Shown here piece after piece: positions 42,186-51,200 of a DNA stretch of 64,000 nt. The notes beneath the pieces were generated by a model. The model worked only from the letters and a program-made list of their open reading frames with translations, was not told the DNA's origin and made no database searches. Both the position numbers and the translations under genes were made by a program. Position 1 is the first letter of the stretch. Each line of letters begins with the position of its first letter. The stretch lies in the NCBI RefSeq assembly GCF_029870955.1, contig NZ_PGFQ01000001.1, forward strand, positions 2,666,001-2,730,000, written 5' to 3'. This DNA comes from Sulfitobacter faviae. Its GTDB lineage: Bacteria > Pseudomonadota > Alphaproteobacteria > Rhodobacterales > Rhodobacteraceae.

Positions 42186-42443
42186 ATGACAAAGCGTAAA
42201 ACCGCCAAGGCGGAACAATCCCCCATGCCAAAAGACAACACGCTGAGCGGCACCCTGCGGCCCGTCAAACGCGGCGACATTACCTCGCCAAACCTGTTCA
42301 CCAAAGACAACGCGCCCAAGAAAGGCAGTCGCATCAAGTTCAAGGTTCGCGGCAAAACCTACAGCGCAATCGTTGCAGAGACATTCGAGGCCGATGGCGA
42401 AACCGCAATCAGCTTCAAGGGCGGCATTACCGCTCAGAAATAG
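42186..42443 (+). CDS. Hypothetical basic tail-region protein
   Basis: This 85-residue basic protein has a Lys-rich N-terminus and a beta-rich C-terminal part (R-I-K-F-K-V-R-G-K-T-Y-S-A-I-V-A). It lies between tail terminator and tube genes. No family recognised. Confidence 0.6.
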   Translation: MTKRKTAKAEQSPMPKDNTLSGTLRPVKRGDITSPNLFTKDNAPKKGSRIKFKVRGKTYSAIVAETFEADGETAISFKGGITAQK

Positions 42444-42515
42444 CGGCCTTCCCGGCGGGCCGCTCCCTGATTGGGGTTTTGCCGGGGTTAATCCCAAACA
42501 TCAAAGGAGCCTATC

Positions 42516-42980
42516 ATGGGTTTGCAATCTTCTGTTGGCATCGCGGTTGGTATTTCCGCGACCCTGCCCACAACTCACGACGCCGAGGTCGCAACCGGCT
42601 TTCCGTCGCTCACGTTCACCGCAGCGGGCAAGCTGAACGCAGCCGCGCCAATGACCGGGACAAAGGACGTTGCCACCTTCGACAACCTCACCACGGGCGA
42701 GGAGGAGAAGCTGGTCGATATCCTGCGGGCTGGCAACGGCGACATGTCGTTTGGCTATGACGCCGACGACGCGGGCCAAGCGCTGCTGGAAACAGCCGCA
42801 GAGGCGACCACAGACGCCGGGTCGAAAGTGGCCTTGGAGTTCACGCTGAACAACGGCGACAAATACTACCGCCTCGCAATCATCACGTCCTACACGCCGG
42901 AAGGCTCTGTCGGGAACGTGCTGATGGCGACTGTCGGCACCGAGTTCTACCGCAAGCACGTCAAGGTCGCTGCGGCCTAA
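42516..42980 (+). CDS. Major tail tube protein
   Basis: This 154-residue beta-rich protein lies between the tail terminator and the tail chaperones, the standard site of the tail tube gene, and has the size and composition expected (S-L-T-F-T-A-A-G-K-L-N-A, K-V-A-L-E-F-T-L-N-N-G-D-K-Y). An AAAGGAG site precedes it. Confidence 0.82.
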   Translation: MGLQSSVGIAVGISATLPTTHDAEVATGFPSLTFTAAGKLNAAAPMTGTKDVATFDNLTTGEEEKLVDILRAGNGDMSFGYDADDAGQALLETAAEATTDAGSKVALEFTLNNGDKYYRLAIITSYTPEGSVGNVLMATVGTEFYRKHVKVAAA

Positions 42981-43059
42981 CTGAATTCTGCGCAGAACCG
43001 GGGCGGTGAGTTTGGTTCAGCTTGCCGCCCCACCAATGGACCGAACCACAAGGATATGA

Positions 43060-43506
43060 ATGATGGATTTCGCAAAACTGACAGGCCAACCGGCCGTTAT
43101 TGATGAAAGCCTTGAGGCGTTTGAGTTCAAACCCGAAGGCTATGAGAACGGCGCGGGCGAGCCGCTGGTGCTGACACTGCACCCGGCAGGCGGCACCCGC
43201 TTCAAGAAGGCCGTGCGCAAGATGCACATTAAGGTGACGCGCTCCCAGAAGGAGGAAGCAGAGGCCAACGAGGCGGACCTGACAGAAGACGAACTGGAAG
43301 CCGAGATCCGCACCCAAGACAGCCGCACAAGCGAGTTGCTGGCCCGGTGCTGCGATGGCTGGAACATGACGGACGGTAAGGCGGCTATTCCCTTCACCAT
43401 CGAGAACGCTTCCGAGATGTTCAAGCAGGTTGAACCGCTGCGCTCCGAAGTGGACGGGGCAATGACTGCGCGGGGAAAGTCAACGAAGGCGAAAAAGACC
43501 GCCTGA
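43060..43506 (+). CDS. Tail assembly chaperone G
   Basis: This 148-residue acidic protein lies directly after the tube gene. The end reads K-S-T-K-A-K-K-T-A. At 43491-43497 is G-AAA-AAG, a possible -1 slip site; slipping there fuses it to the downstream frame (43494-43910), as in gpG/gpGT of lambda-like tails. Because many genes here lack a single homopolymer base, loss of one A in this A5 run is an alternative explanation. Confidence 0.8.
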   Translation: MMDFAKLTGQPAVIDESLEAFEFKPEGYENGAGEPLVLTLHPAGGTRFKKAVRKMHIKVTRSQKEEAEANEADLTEDELEAEIRTQDSRTSELLARCCDGWNMTDGKAAIPFTIENASEMFKQVEPLRSEVDGAMTARGKSTKAKKTA

Positions 43507-43910
43507 TCCTTTGGGCGCGTCAACTGGCATGGCTCCAATGCTCCGACACTGAAAAGGGGCCGGATCGTTGGGACCAGCTAGAGCGCGGGCCGCATATCCT
43601 GCCCGATTGGGGCGACTTGATAGACGCGCAACACATCCTATCCCGCGTGGGGCTGTATGCACCGCAGGGTATGGACATTGGCCCGATACAGGCAGGGCCG
43701 ATCATGGACTACCTCACAGGCACAGGCGGCATATCATCGCCTTACGAACTGGACGTAGCGCTGATGGCCTCAGCCGCCTACGTGGGAGAATACAGGCGTT
43801 CCAACGGCAAAAGCACAGACGCGCCGTGGGATTGGCCGAAGACAGAGCGCGACCTTGCTATCTTTGACAAGCAGCAAGAGCGGGCGATGAAGTCGATGAT
43901 GGGAGAATGA
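43494..43910 (+). CDS. T domain of tail chaperone GT, expressed by -1 frameshift
   Basis: This frame continues from the slip site without its own start: K-D-R-L-I-L-W-A-R-Q-L-A-W-L-Q-C then L-P-D-W-G-D-L-I-D-A-Q-H-I-L. It would be made as a fusion to the chaperone G (282 residues together) that binds the tape measure protein. An internal ATG at 43674 is unlikely to be used. Confidence 0.72.
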   Translation, partial: KDRLILWARQLAWLQCSDTEKGPDRWDQLERGPHILPDWGDLIDAQHILSRVGLYAPQGMDIGPIQAGPIMDYLTGTGGISSPYELDVALMASAAYVGEYRRSNGKSTDAPWDWPKTERDLAIFDKQQERAMKSMMGE

Positions 43911-44005
43911 GATGTCAGGAAAAACAAGCCCGGCTGAGGCATTTGCAGAGACTGCTTCTGGGTTTATTGGGGTGAATTATTATTCGCTAGTCGGACAGGA
44001 TGGGC

Positions 44006-44296
44006 CTATTCTTCAAGCGCCCGCCTTATATCATCAGCGCGTCGAGCCACTCTGGCGGAAAGTCGTTCAGCGGCTGCTACCATCATCGGGTGCATTTCGG
44101 AGAGGAAATCAATCTGATCCTTACTCGCATCCGGCGATACCGTTGCCTTTGTCCGGATCAACCGAAGAATAGAACTCAATGCTTCGTCCTGTGCGTCTTG
44201 CGGACCGTATCCGTGTACTTGCGCGAGGGTCACTTCGACATAGAAATCAAGAACGGCTAATCGGGCCTCTAGTCCGAGGTAATACTCACGATCCAT
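44006..44296 (-). CDS. Hypothetical helical protein, accessory cassette
   Basis: This 96-residue helical protein is on the minus strand within the otherwise rightward tail operon. ATG 44296 has a GGGAG site 7 bases upstream. It is charged, with R-V-A-R-R-A-D-D-I-R-R-A-L-E-E at the end. It lies 76 bases downstream of the DUF4145 gene on the same strand and may be cotranscribed with it. Function unknown. Confidence 0.6.
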   Translation of the reverse strand: MDREYYLGLEARLAVLDFYVEVTLAQVHGYGPQDAQDEALSSILRLIRTKATVSPDASKDQIDFLSEMHPMMVAAAERLSARVARRADDIRRALEE

Positions 44297-44372
44297 GGAT
44301 ATCTCCCAAAAGCCTCACCCTCAGCGGGAATCGGGGAGCGCGTCAAGGTTGGAAGAGGGGGTGCGTTTGGTT

Positions 44373-45008
44373 CTATTCCGGACCGTCCTTGGCCAACGCA
44401 GCCTTAACCCGAGCCGGAAGCTCATACGAGTAGACCAAAAACAGCCGTGTAAAATCCCGGCCGCGTTCGACATCTTCGGGCGATGGTGGTTCGTCGTCGT
44501 GGGCGCCTTCGTTTCCGAGGAACTTCACGGTATCAAGGAGCTTGATCAGGGTGTCGGGAACCGCTTCTTCTTTCTGCAAGGCGCGTATCCGGGCGTTCAG
44601 CATCCCTTTGCCCTCGGGGTTCAGGTCCTTCAGCGTAAGCTCGATCGACTTCCGGTACATGGTCGCAGCGCTCATATGGCGACCATCTGCGAAATTTGCC
44701 TCGGCTTCGTCAAAGACGCCAGCAATCTTGCCCGGAAGGTTGCCGACGACATCTCTGTTGGGTGGTTTTGGCGCGGAATCAATAATCGTGTAGCAGTCAA
44801 AGAAGTCCTTAGTCGATTGTTGGTGTGCTACATTCGCACCCTGGCCACCGTCTCGTCGGAAATAAAGTACGATGCCCTTTGAGCATACTGGGCAATAGCC
44901 AAATGTGCTGCCGTAGGTGCCATCTTGAGAGTATGCGGCAGTCAACACGACACCCACATTTTTTGTCAAACAGCCCACATGAGGGCAATCAAAAGGAACG
45001 GTTCCCAT
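44373..45008 (-). CDS. DUF4145 protein with N-terminal zinc ribbon
   Basis: This 211-residue protein has a two-part Cys site at the N-terminus (F-D-C-P-H-V-G-C and Y-C-P-V-C, zinc-ribbon-like), then a DUF4145 domain (about 95-205) with M-Y-R-K-S-I-E-L-T-L-K and L-G-N-E-G-A-H-D-D-E. DUF4145 is a HEPN-like fold often found with restriction and other defence genes. Its minus-strand place inside the tail operon marks it as a moron gene. The start codon overlaps that of the divergent gene at 45007. Confidence 0.78.
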   Translation of the reverse strand: MGTVPFDCPHVGCLTKNVGVVLTAAYSQDGTYGSTFGYCPVCSKGIVLYFRRDGGQGANVAHQQSTKDFFDCYTIIDSAPKPPNRDVVGNLPGKIAGVFDEAEANFADGRHMSAATMYRKSIELTLKDLNPEGKGMLNARIRALQKEEAVPDTLIKLLDTVKFLGNEGAHDDEPPSPEDVERGRDFTRLFLVYSYELPARVKAALAKDGPE

Positions 45009-45204
45009 GTTTCGCAATCCTCAAATGGAGGCCCTGAACGCTACCATCAGGACCTGCGACGATTCCGTAAACCTAACACGATTGCTGACTGCTCACTATA
45101 ACCGCCTGAGCGCTGCGGAGAGGGACCAGTTTGCAGTGGCGTTGATAATGGAGATCAGCGCTCGTGAGGCTTTGGAGAAGGTGAATGCAGTAAGGCAGGC
45201 GTGA
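45007..45204 (+). CDS. Hypothetical small protein
   Basis: This 65-residue helical protein reads N-A-T-I-R-T-C-D-D-S-V-N-L-T-R-L-L-T-A-H-Y then S-A-A-E-R-D-Q-F-A-V-A-L. An AAGGA site is 9 bases upstream. Its ATG overlaps the divergent DUF4145 start. No family recognised. Confidence 0.45.
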   Translation: MFRNPQMEALNATIRTCDDSVNLTRLLTAHYNRLSAAERDQFAVALIMEISAREALEKVNAVRQA

Positions 45205-45205
45205 C

Positions 45206-45687
45206 TTACTTTTTGGGAGGGCGCTTCAGCTGGCGGGGAGTGGGGGATGGCTTCTCGGTGCGCGGCTCAACGGCGGTGGTATGGCCTTTGTTGGGCTTTT
45301 GAAGGCGGAGGCCTCGGCCAACAGTTTGCTTCAATTCGACAGGGATTTCTTCGCCGGTATTGCGGTTAAGGATGATGAAGTCAGGAGAGGGGGCGTCTAA
45401 GTGTTCACGGACCTGTGCTCTCAAAACTTCGAACCGATGATCGATCGCTTCACGATCTTCAGAGGTCGCTCCGCTATCATGCTGCCTTAAGAGAGCTCCC
45501 ATTTCATCTAACAGCGCCTGAACCAACTCCGGGTCATACTCCCGAGGGGTGGTGCCGGATAAGCCTTCTCCAGCGTTGCGATGATTTCGGCATTCACCGA
45601 TTTCTCGCCAGCCGCCGCCTTTATGCGCTCATAGAGCGCATTCGGGATGCGTGTAGTGTATCGAGTGTATCCATCATGTCCGGCCAT
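45206..45687 (-). CDS. Arc-like ribbon-helix-helix repressor, apparent frameshift
   Basis: From ATG 45687 an Arc-type RHH domain is read: Y-T-R-Y-T-T-R-I-P-N-A-L-Y-E-R-I-K then K-S-V-N-A-E-I-I-A-T-L-E. The frame stops at 45508, while a second frame runs on to 45206. Adding one base to the C4 run (plus-strand G4 at 45546-45549) joins them as A-P-P-P-R-E-Y-D-P-E-L-V-Q-A-L-L, giving a 160-residue protein with a basic Pro-rich tail. It diverges from a second RHH gene over a region with inverted repeats, as arc and mnt do in P22. Confidence 0.68.
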
Positions 45688-45731
45688 AAACGCCGTGTCG
45701 CGGTAATCGTGAAAAAAGTCAAGATAAAGGG

Positions 45732-45784
45732 TTGTCACGAAAGTGGTGACAAGTTAAGAACATTTTGTCACGAAAACAGCGACA
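45732..45784. promoter_or_regulatory. Inverted repeats between divergent RHH genes
   Basis: TTGTCAC (45732-45738) and GTGACAA (45746-45752) are perfect inverted 7-mers 7 bases apart. TTGTCAC recurs at 45765-45771, with GCGACA at 45780. These are likely operators for one or both RHH proteins. Confidence 0.55.
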
Positions 45785-45795
45785 CGGAGAAAAAT

Positions 45796-45975
45796 ATGGA
45801 TAATACGGCCAATAATTCGAGAATGACGGTGCAACTTCCTGCGGGCCTAAAACGCCACCTAAAGGTGCTGGCAGCCGAGAACGACCGCCCCCTCAGCAAG
45901 CAGGTGCTTCATTGCTTGAAGGTAGGTTCAGGTTGGGCATGTGAGAAAGCGGAGGAATTGAAGAATGGGGCCTAA
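45796..45975 (+). CDS. Arc/Mnt-like RHH DNA-binding protein
   Basis: This 59-residue protein is an RHH repressor: M-T-V-Q-L-P-A-G-L-K-R-H-L-K-V-L-A-A-E-N-D-R-P-L-S-K-Q-V. ATG 45796 has GGAG upstream. It diverges from the Arc-like gene and starts the rightward run to the Rha-like antirepressor. Confidence 0.7.
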   Translation: MDNTANNSRMTVQLPAGLKRHLKVLAAENDRPLSKQVLHCLKVGSGWACEKAEELKNGA

Positions 45976-46273
45976 TCAGAGCAAGGCGGAAGATCGGCGG
46001 TTCCAAAACTATGTTACGGAAACAGCGTTTAGCCTTTCCCTTACAAAAGGGATGGTCTCAGAATTGGGGTTAATAGGAAGCCAAGGGCCACGCGGTAACG
46101 GCGGACACACAGTAAACGCCCTGTATCGCCGAGGCCTAATCGTACCCAACAGAGAGGACTGGACTGGGTTTGCAAATTGGGAGCTCAGCACCGCTGGGAA
46201 AGCAGTTGTTGAACTCCTGATAGTTGCTGGCTTGGTCGATCGCGAACAAAAGCCTCTAGCGGAGGCGGCTTGA
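45965..46273 (+). CDS. Hypothetical protein of the immI-like cassette
   Basis: This 102-residue protein overlaps the RHH gene by 11 bases. It has a winged-helix-like layout (V-N-A-L-Y-R-R-G-L-I-V-P-N-R then S-T-A-G-K-A-V-V-E-L-L). It may bind DNA. No family recognised. Confidence 0.55.
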   Translation: MGPNQSKAEDRRFQNYVTETAFSLSLTKGMVSELGLIGSQGPRGNGGHTVNALYRRGLIVPNREDWTGFANWELSTAGKAVVELLIVAGLVDREQKPLAEAA

Positions 46274-46292
46274 GACGCCGAAACGAAAAAGA

Positions 46293-46322
46293 CCGCTCGG
46301 GACGGCAATCCCATGTGAGCGG
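46293..46322. terminator. Strong two-step hairpin in leader region
   Basis: CCGCTC-GGGA-CGGCAA-TCCC-ATGT-GAGCGG folds as an outer 6-bp and inner 4-bp stem with a small bulge. It lies in the 85-base gap before the GTG at 46359. It lacks a U tract. It may be a terminator, attenuator or antisense RNA element. Confidence 0.45.
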
Positions 46323-46358
46323 CCTTCAAACCCAACCTACGAAAATTGGAGTTCACCC

Positions 46359-46787
46359 GTGAATATGTACGTAAACCCACCACAAATCAATCCCCCACAG
46401 GGAAACTCAGTTTCCCGCCGCTCAATGCTTGGCGTTGCCGGTGGCGGGCTGGCAGCCTTCATGGCCGGCGCGGTGCCGGTGAAGGCCGCAACCCACGACC
46501 CGATCCCCGGCTGGCTTGCCGAATGGAAGAAATGGCGCCAGGTCGAGGTCGAACTGTCCGCTCTGCCGGAAGGCGGAGACTTCGACATGCCGGAACAGAT
46601 CGCGGCATCCGATCGCTGCGAAGCTCTTTCTGAGCAGATCGCTCACGCCAAGCCGACCACCGCGGCGGGCGTGGCGGCTCAACTGGAATGGCTGGATATC
46701 GACTCCTTCGGGCTGGGCGGCATTGGTGATCTGAACATTTTCGCGCTGCGGAATGCTGTTGCGGCGTTGCAGGGAGGGCTGGCGTGA
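46359..46787 (+). CDS. Protein with twin-arginine-like signal
   Basis: This 142-residue protein starts at GTG 46359 (GGAG 7 bases upstream). Residues 19-45 read like a Tat signal: S-R-R-S-M-L-G-V-A-G-G-G then A-G-A-V-P-V-K-A-A. The rest is helical and acidic. Phage proteins with such signals are seen in roseobacter prophages; its role is unknown. Overlaps the next gene. Confidence 0.6.
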   Translation: MNMYVNPPQINPPQGNSVSRRSMLGVAGGGLAAFMAGAVPVKAATHDPIPGWLAEWKKWRQVEVELSALPEGGDFDMPEQIAASDRCEALSEQIAHAKPTTAAGVAAQLEWLDIDSFGLGGIGDLNIFALRNAVAALQGGLA

Positions 46788-47611
46788 TGGGACAGCAAGT
46801 AGAGTTCGGAAACGCCGCCGTAGTTCCTGCCATGTTTGGCGAGGCGCTCACCATGAGCAGCCGTGAGATTGCGGATCTGGTGGAGAAGCGCCACGATAAG
46901 GTGAAGCAGTCAATTGAACGGCTGGTCGAGCGTGGCGTAATTGTCCGTCCTCAAATTGAGGATGAACAAGATTTTGCGACAACCCCCACTGGGGGACGTC
47001 GCAAATATCGGGTTTCAGTCTACCACCTGGAAAAGCGCGACAGCTTCGTAGTGGTCGCGCAGCTTTCACCAGAGTTCACGGCGCGACTGGTGGATCGCTG
47101 GCAGCAACTGGAAGAGGAGAAGAGGCGCGGCCCGCAGACAATCGCGGACTGGGCACGGATCGCGATCGCGCAAGAGGAACGCAATCAAGCCTTGCAGATC
47201 GAGAACCAGCAGAAAGACGCGACGATCAACGCCATGAAGCCAGCGGTGGACGCCTACGACGCGTACCTCTCCGAAGAAGGCGTCTGCCGCATCATGGATT
47301 TCTGCAACAAGCATGGGGTGAAGAAGAACCACCCCGGTTACGTCCTGCGGGACCGGGGATTGATGCACCAGAAGAAAGTGCTGGCGACACAGGTTGGATT
47401 GAAATCCGGAATCCTGAAGAACGTACTGGAAAGGAACGGCTTCGAATACATCGACAGCAAGGGTCAATCGGTCGAGGCGCAGCTAGGTATGGTAGTACGG
47501 CAGCGTGAGGTGGCTCTGCTCAAGATGATCGTGGATGCTTACGGAATGACCGCGTTTCGCAACCCGGTGGCGTTTGAACGCGCCAAGAGCCTGATCGGGG
47601 GTGCGGCATGA
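46787..47611 (+). CDS. Rha family regulator/antirepressor
   Basis: This 274-residue protein has an N-terminal pRha domain (L-T-M-S-S-R-E-I-A-D-L-V-E-K-R-H-D-K-V-K, about 19-38, and S-F-V-V-V-A-Q-L-S-P-E-F near 84-95) and a C-terminal ANT/KilA-like region (R-I-M-D-F-C-N-K-H-G-V-K-K, about 166-178). Such proteins work as antirepressors or lysogeny regulators. Here it follows the RHH repressor genes. ATG 46787 follows GGGAGGG; GTG 46784 is an alternative. Confidence 0.8.
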   Translation: MGQQVEFGNAAVVPAMFGEALTMSSREIADLVEKRHDKVKQSIERLVERGVIVRPQIEDEQDFATTPTGGRRKYRVSVYHLEKRDSFVVVAQLSPEFTARLVDRWQQLEEEKRRGPQTIADWARIAIAQEERNQALQIENQQKDATINAMKPAVDAYDAYLSEEGVCRIMDFCNKHGVKKNHPGYVLRDRGLMHQKKVLATQVGLKSGILKNVLERNGFEYIDSKGQSVEAQLGMVVRQREVALLKMIVDAYGMTAFRNPVAFERAKSLIGGAA

Positions 47612-47880
47612 CTAACGTGGTTCGTTTTCCCGGCACCGCATCAGGCCGTGTTAGTCAGGTTTCTGTCCAAGTCTCGATGTATAGTGAGAAAAATGGCGGC
47701 GTTGACCCGGGAGAGAGGGCTCTCTACCCGGTTGAGGTCTTATTCCCAGACGGCACATGGGAGATCGCATCGCACTTCTACACGTTGGCCGACGCAAAGC
47801 TGGCCGCGTCATTGGAGGCCGAAAAGCGGGATGCCGTGCTGCTGGAAAAGAGTTTTTGGCCAACGCGTCAAGTTGAGTGA
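47608..47880 (+). CDS. Hypothetical small protein
   Basis: This 90-residue protein overlaps the Rha gene by ATGA. It is beta-rich (V-E-V-L-F-P-D-G-T-W-E-I-A-S-H-F-Y) with one helix (A-D-A-K-L-A-A-S-L-E-A-E). No family recognised. Confidence 0.55.
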   Translation: MTNVVRFPGTASGRVSQVSVQVSMYSEKNGGVDPGERALYPVEVLFPDGTWEIASHFYTLADAKLAASLEAEKRDAVLLEKSFWPTRQVE

Positions 47881-47925
47881 CACGCTTTCGCGGCCTAGCC
47901 GCCTTGGGCATCCCTTCGGGGGTGT

Positions 47926-48207
47926 CTATTCCTTCAAAGACGCACAGAAGGCTTCGATACTGTCGGACAGTTCGACAATCTGATCCATGGTGGCGAGATA
48001 CGCCCTCTCGACGCGCTGGCCTTCCGGTGTTTCGGCGTTTGGCCCGTCTATAATTGCGGCAAAGTCCAACATCATCATTAGCGGGCTAGGCCCGGCCACT
48101 TCGGCGTTTTGGTACTCTGCCATACGCTGATTGCAGTCCCCCCAATCCGACGCGCTTGCAGGTGAGTAAGCGCAAACCACTGCCAACGCAGAAACAATTC
48201 TCAACAT
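47926..48207 (-). CDS. Small secreted protein, accessory cassette
   Basis: This 93-residue protein has a clean Sec signal (M-L-R-I-V-S-A-L-A-V-V-C-A-Y-S-P-A-S-A-S) and a short acidic mature part with two Cys (D-W-G-D-C and E-A-F-C-A-S). ATG 48207 has GGGAG 8 bases upstream. It is on the minus strand just before the tape measure gene. P22 keeps its exclusion gene sieA in the same relative place, so a periplasmic exclusion role is possible but unproven. Confidence 0.62.
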   Translation of the reverse strand: MLRIVSALAVVCAYSPASASDWGDCNQRMAEYQNAEVAGPSPLMMMLDFAAIIDGPNAETPEGQRVERAYLATMDQIVELSDSIEAFCASLKE

Positions 48208-48272
48208 CGTAATTCTCCCAATGAACCGCAGCCACGTTAGGCTGGCGGGTTTTGGCATTCAATGAGGTCCGT

Positions 48273-51200
48273 ATGAGCAGAGTCAACTATGCCAGTCTAG
48301 TCCTTGGTTCCGATACGTCTGGTCTCCTCAAGGCCAAGACCGACCTTGCCGCTGTCACGACTGCGGGCGCGAAGACTGAGGCCGGGATCAAGAAATCCAT
48401 GAAAGGCGTTGAGAACGCGGTGAAGCCTGTACCGCAGGCGGCGCGTGACGCGGCAGCGGGTATGAAAGACCTGCGCATGTCGCTGGACCCGCTCTATGCG
48501 TCGAGCAAGAAGTTTGAAGCGGTTCAAAAGCAGGTTGCGGCGGCGGTTAAGAAGGGCGCTACCACTCAGGCCGAAGCCAACCGTATCATGGCGCTGGCAG
48601 AGGACCGCTACCTTGGCATGGGAGGGGCGGCTGAGGTTGCGGCAACCCGTATGGGCGGCGGCGCTGGCGGGCTGGCCTATCAAAGCCGTATGGCCGCGAT
48701 GCAGCTTAGCCAAGTCGCGCAACAGACTGCCGCAACAGGCAGCTTCATTCAGGCTCTTAGTATCCAACTACCTGATTTGGCTTTGGGTTTTGGGGCTTTG
48801 GGCATCGGTATCGGTGTTGTTGCCGGGGCTTTGCTCCCTCTTGCCGCGAACTTTGTCACAGGTGGCGAGGGTGCCATGGAGTTGAGCGACGCGCTCGACA
48901 ACGCCAGCAGCGAACTTGCCGAATACATCGACCTCATGTCGCAGTCAGACGCGCTTGGGGCTGAGCGGTTTGAGCGGACGCGCGGGCAGATCGAACTGAC
49001 CTCGCAGGCTTATGCCGACCTTATCGCCATTGCCAAAATTGAGGCGTTCAACAGCATTGAAGACCTCAACGTCTCCCTTGTGGAATCTACCCTGAACGCA
49101 AGGTGGCTCAAGACAGAAATGTCTGACGTTGGGCGCTTGCTCGAAATCAACACCACGAATGCTTCGAATATCACAGTTTGGAAGGAAAACCGCGAGCAAG
49201 TACGGGCATTTATCTCCGAACTTGAAGCACTTAGAGACGCCTCCTCACTTGAAGAGCAATACGCGGCGGCGCTGCAATTGCGGGACGCCTTCAAGCAGAC
49301 CGTCGATGTAAACGGCGAACTGACCGAAGAGCAACTGGCCTTCTGGAAAACGCTTTCCCAGTCTATCCAGAAAATGGAAATCATGGGCGCGGCGATTAAG
49401 GCGCAGGCGTCCGGCATGTCTGAGGTTGAGCAGGCGGCAGCGAAAGCGGCGCAGCAATACGCCAAGTCACGACTTGAGGCTGAGAGGTCCGCATCTGCGG
49501 CGAGTGAACTGCTTAGCCAGTTGCAGCAAGAGGCAAAGGTTCGATCCCTCACGCTGCGCTATGGCGCTGACAGTGTGCAGGTTGCTGAGGCGCGTCTGGA
49601 CGCAGAGCGCCGTTCGTTCGTTGCTCAGGTGCAGTCGCGGGATATTTCCGAAAGCCTCAAGCGCGAACTTATCGCGGCATGGGATGCGGCAAATGGTGCG
49701 GCAGGGGCATCCTCCGATCTCTCCGGCAAGCTGTCCCAGGCATCCGCTTTCGCGGCGCAGCTTGTTGCTAATCTCGGCCAAGTGCCGGGTGCTGTCGCGG
49801 CAATTGCTGGGCAGGTGGATAGCGCAATCAACAGCCTGCAAACACAGAACAGAAGCCTGACCTATCAGCTAGAGCAGGGCATCACGGCATCGGCGGCGGC
49901 TATCAAGGCGCAGCGGGACGAGGCGTTGAAGCTGGCAGCCGAGAACGGCGCGACCATCGACCAGCTTGCCGCTATGGGACAGTCGTTCGATGAGCAGGCA
50001 GCTAAGGCCGAAAAGCTGGCGACCGCAAACAAGACAATGACCAAGACGCTATCGGATCAGGCAGCGGCGGCTGCGGCGGCGTCGGCAGGCTCTACAAAGC
50101 TGGGCAAATCAACGGGTGGCGCGGGCAAGGCCATGAAGGCCGCAGCGAAAGAGGCCGAGAAACTAGCCAACGAAATCGAGCGCCTAGAATTTGGCGCTGA
50201 TCCGGTAGCGAAATTCAACCACGAACTGGCCAACCTCAACGAACTTGCGGCTAACGGCCTCTCCGATGGCGCGTTTCAACACGCGGTCTCCGAACTCAAC
50301 GAAGAGTTCATGGATAGCTACCCGAACATCACCAAGATCGGCGATGCGATCGGGGACTTCGTAGCCTCAGGGATGAAAGACTTCGGCGACCTGTTGGACA
50401 GCTTCAAGTCGATGCTGGCCGAAATGATCAGCACCGCGATTTCTAACCCAATCCGGTTGGCTCTTATCGGCGGCGTATCGGGCGGCGGCATGGCAGGCAC
50501 CGCAGCACAAGCAGCAGGCGCAGCTCCGGGCGGGGGCGGCATCCTTGGCGGCTTGGGCGGCGGCGGTGGCTTAGGCGGCATGGCTGGCACGTTTATCGGC
50601 GGGCTTGCCGGGGGCGGTACGGGCCTTATCGGCGGCGCGGCGAACGTCATTTCTAGCTTCGGCATGGGCGGGTTTGGCAGCGCATTCGCAAGCATCGGGC
50701 ATTCGCTTGCAGGCGCGACTTCCGGCCTTGCGGGGCTTGGCGCGGCCATCGGCGCAATCGCGGTGCCTGTCTTGGCTGTCGCTGCGGTGTTCTCATTCTT
50801 CAAGAAGAAGGTGAAAGTGCTGGATAGCGGTATGCGGATCACCGTTGACGGCATGGACGCGCTGATTGAATCCTTCAAGAAAACGGAGACTTCGCGTTTC
50901 TGGGGGCTGAGCAAGAAAGTCCGCACCACCTTTGAGGCGCTTGACGCTGAAACGGCTGCGCCTTTTGAGCGGCTTGTTGGCAACATTCAGCAGGGCGTGT
51001 TGGATGCGGCGGACTCCCTCAACATCGGGGCAGGGATCTTTGACGACTTCTCGCATCAAATCAAGATCAGCACGAAAGGGCTTTCCGACGAGGAAGTTCA
51101 GCAGGCCGTAGCTGATGCCCTACAGGACTTGTCGGACGAGTTTGCGGGCATGGTCCCCGGTCTTGAGGAGTTGCAGCGCGAAGGCGAAGGGGCGTCCGAT

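Noticed and set aside
43912..44172. Plus-strand frame M-S-G-K-T-S-P-A-E-A-F after the tail chaperone
   Set aside because: It has a good start and ribosome site but overlaps a better-supported minus-strand gene and turns nonsensical; it may be the remnant of a gene cut by the accessory cassette.
44295..44882. Plus-strand frame of 195 codons opposite DUF4145
   Set aside because: Shadow of the DUF4145 gene, which has clear Cys and domain motifs.
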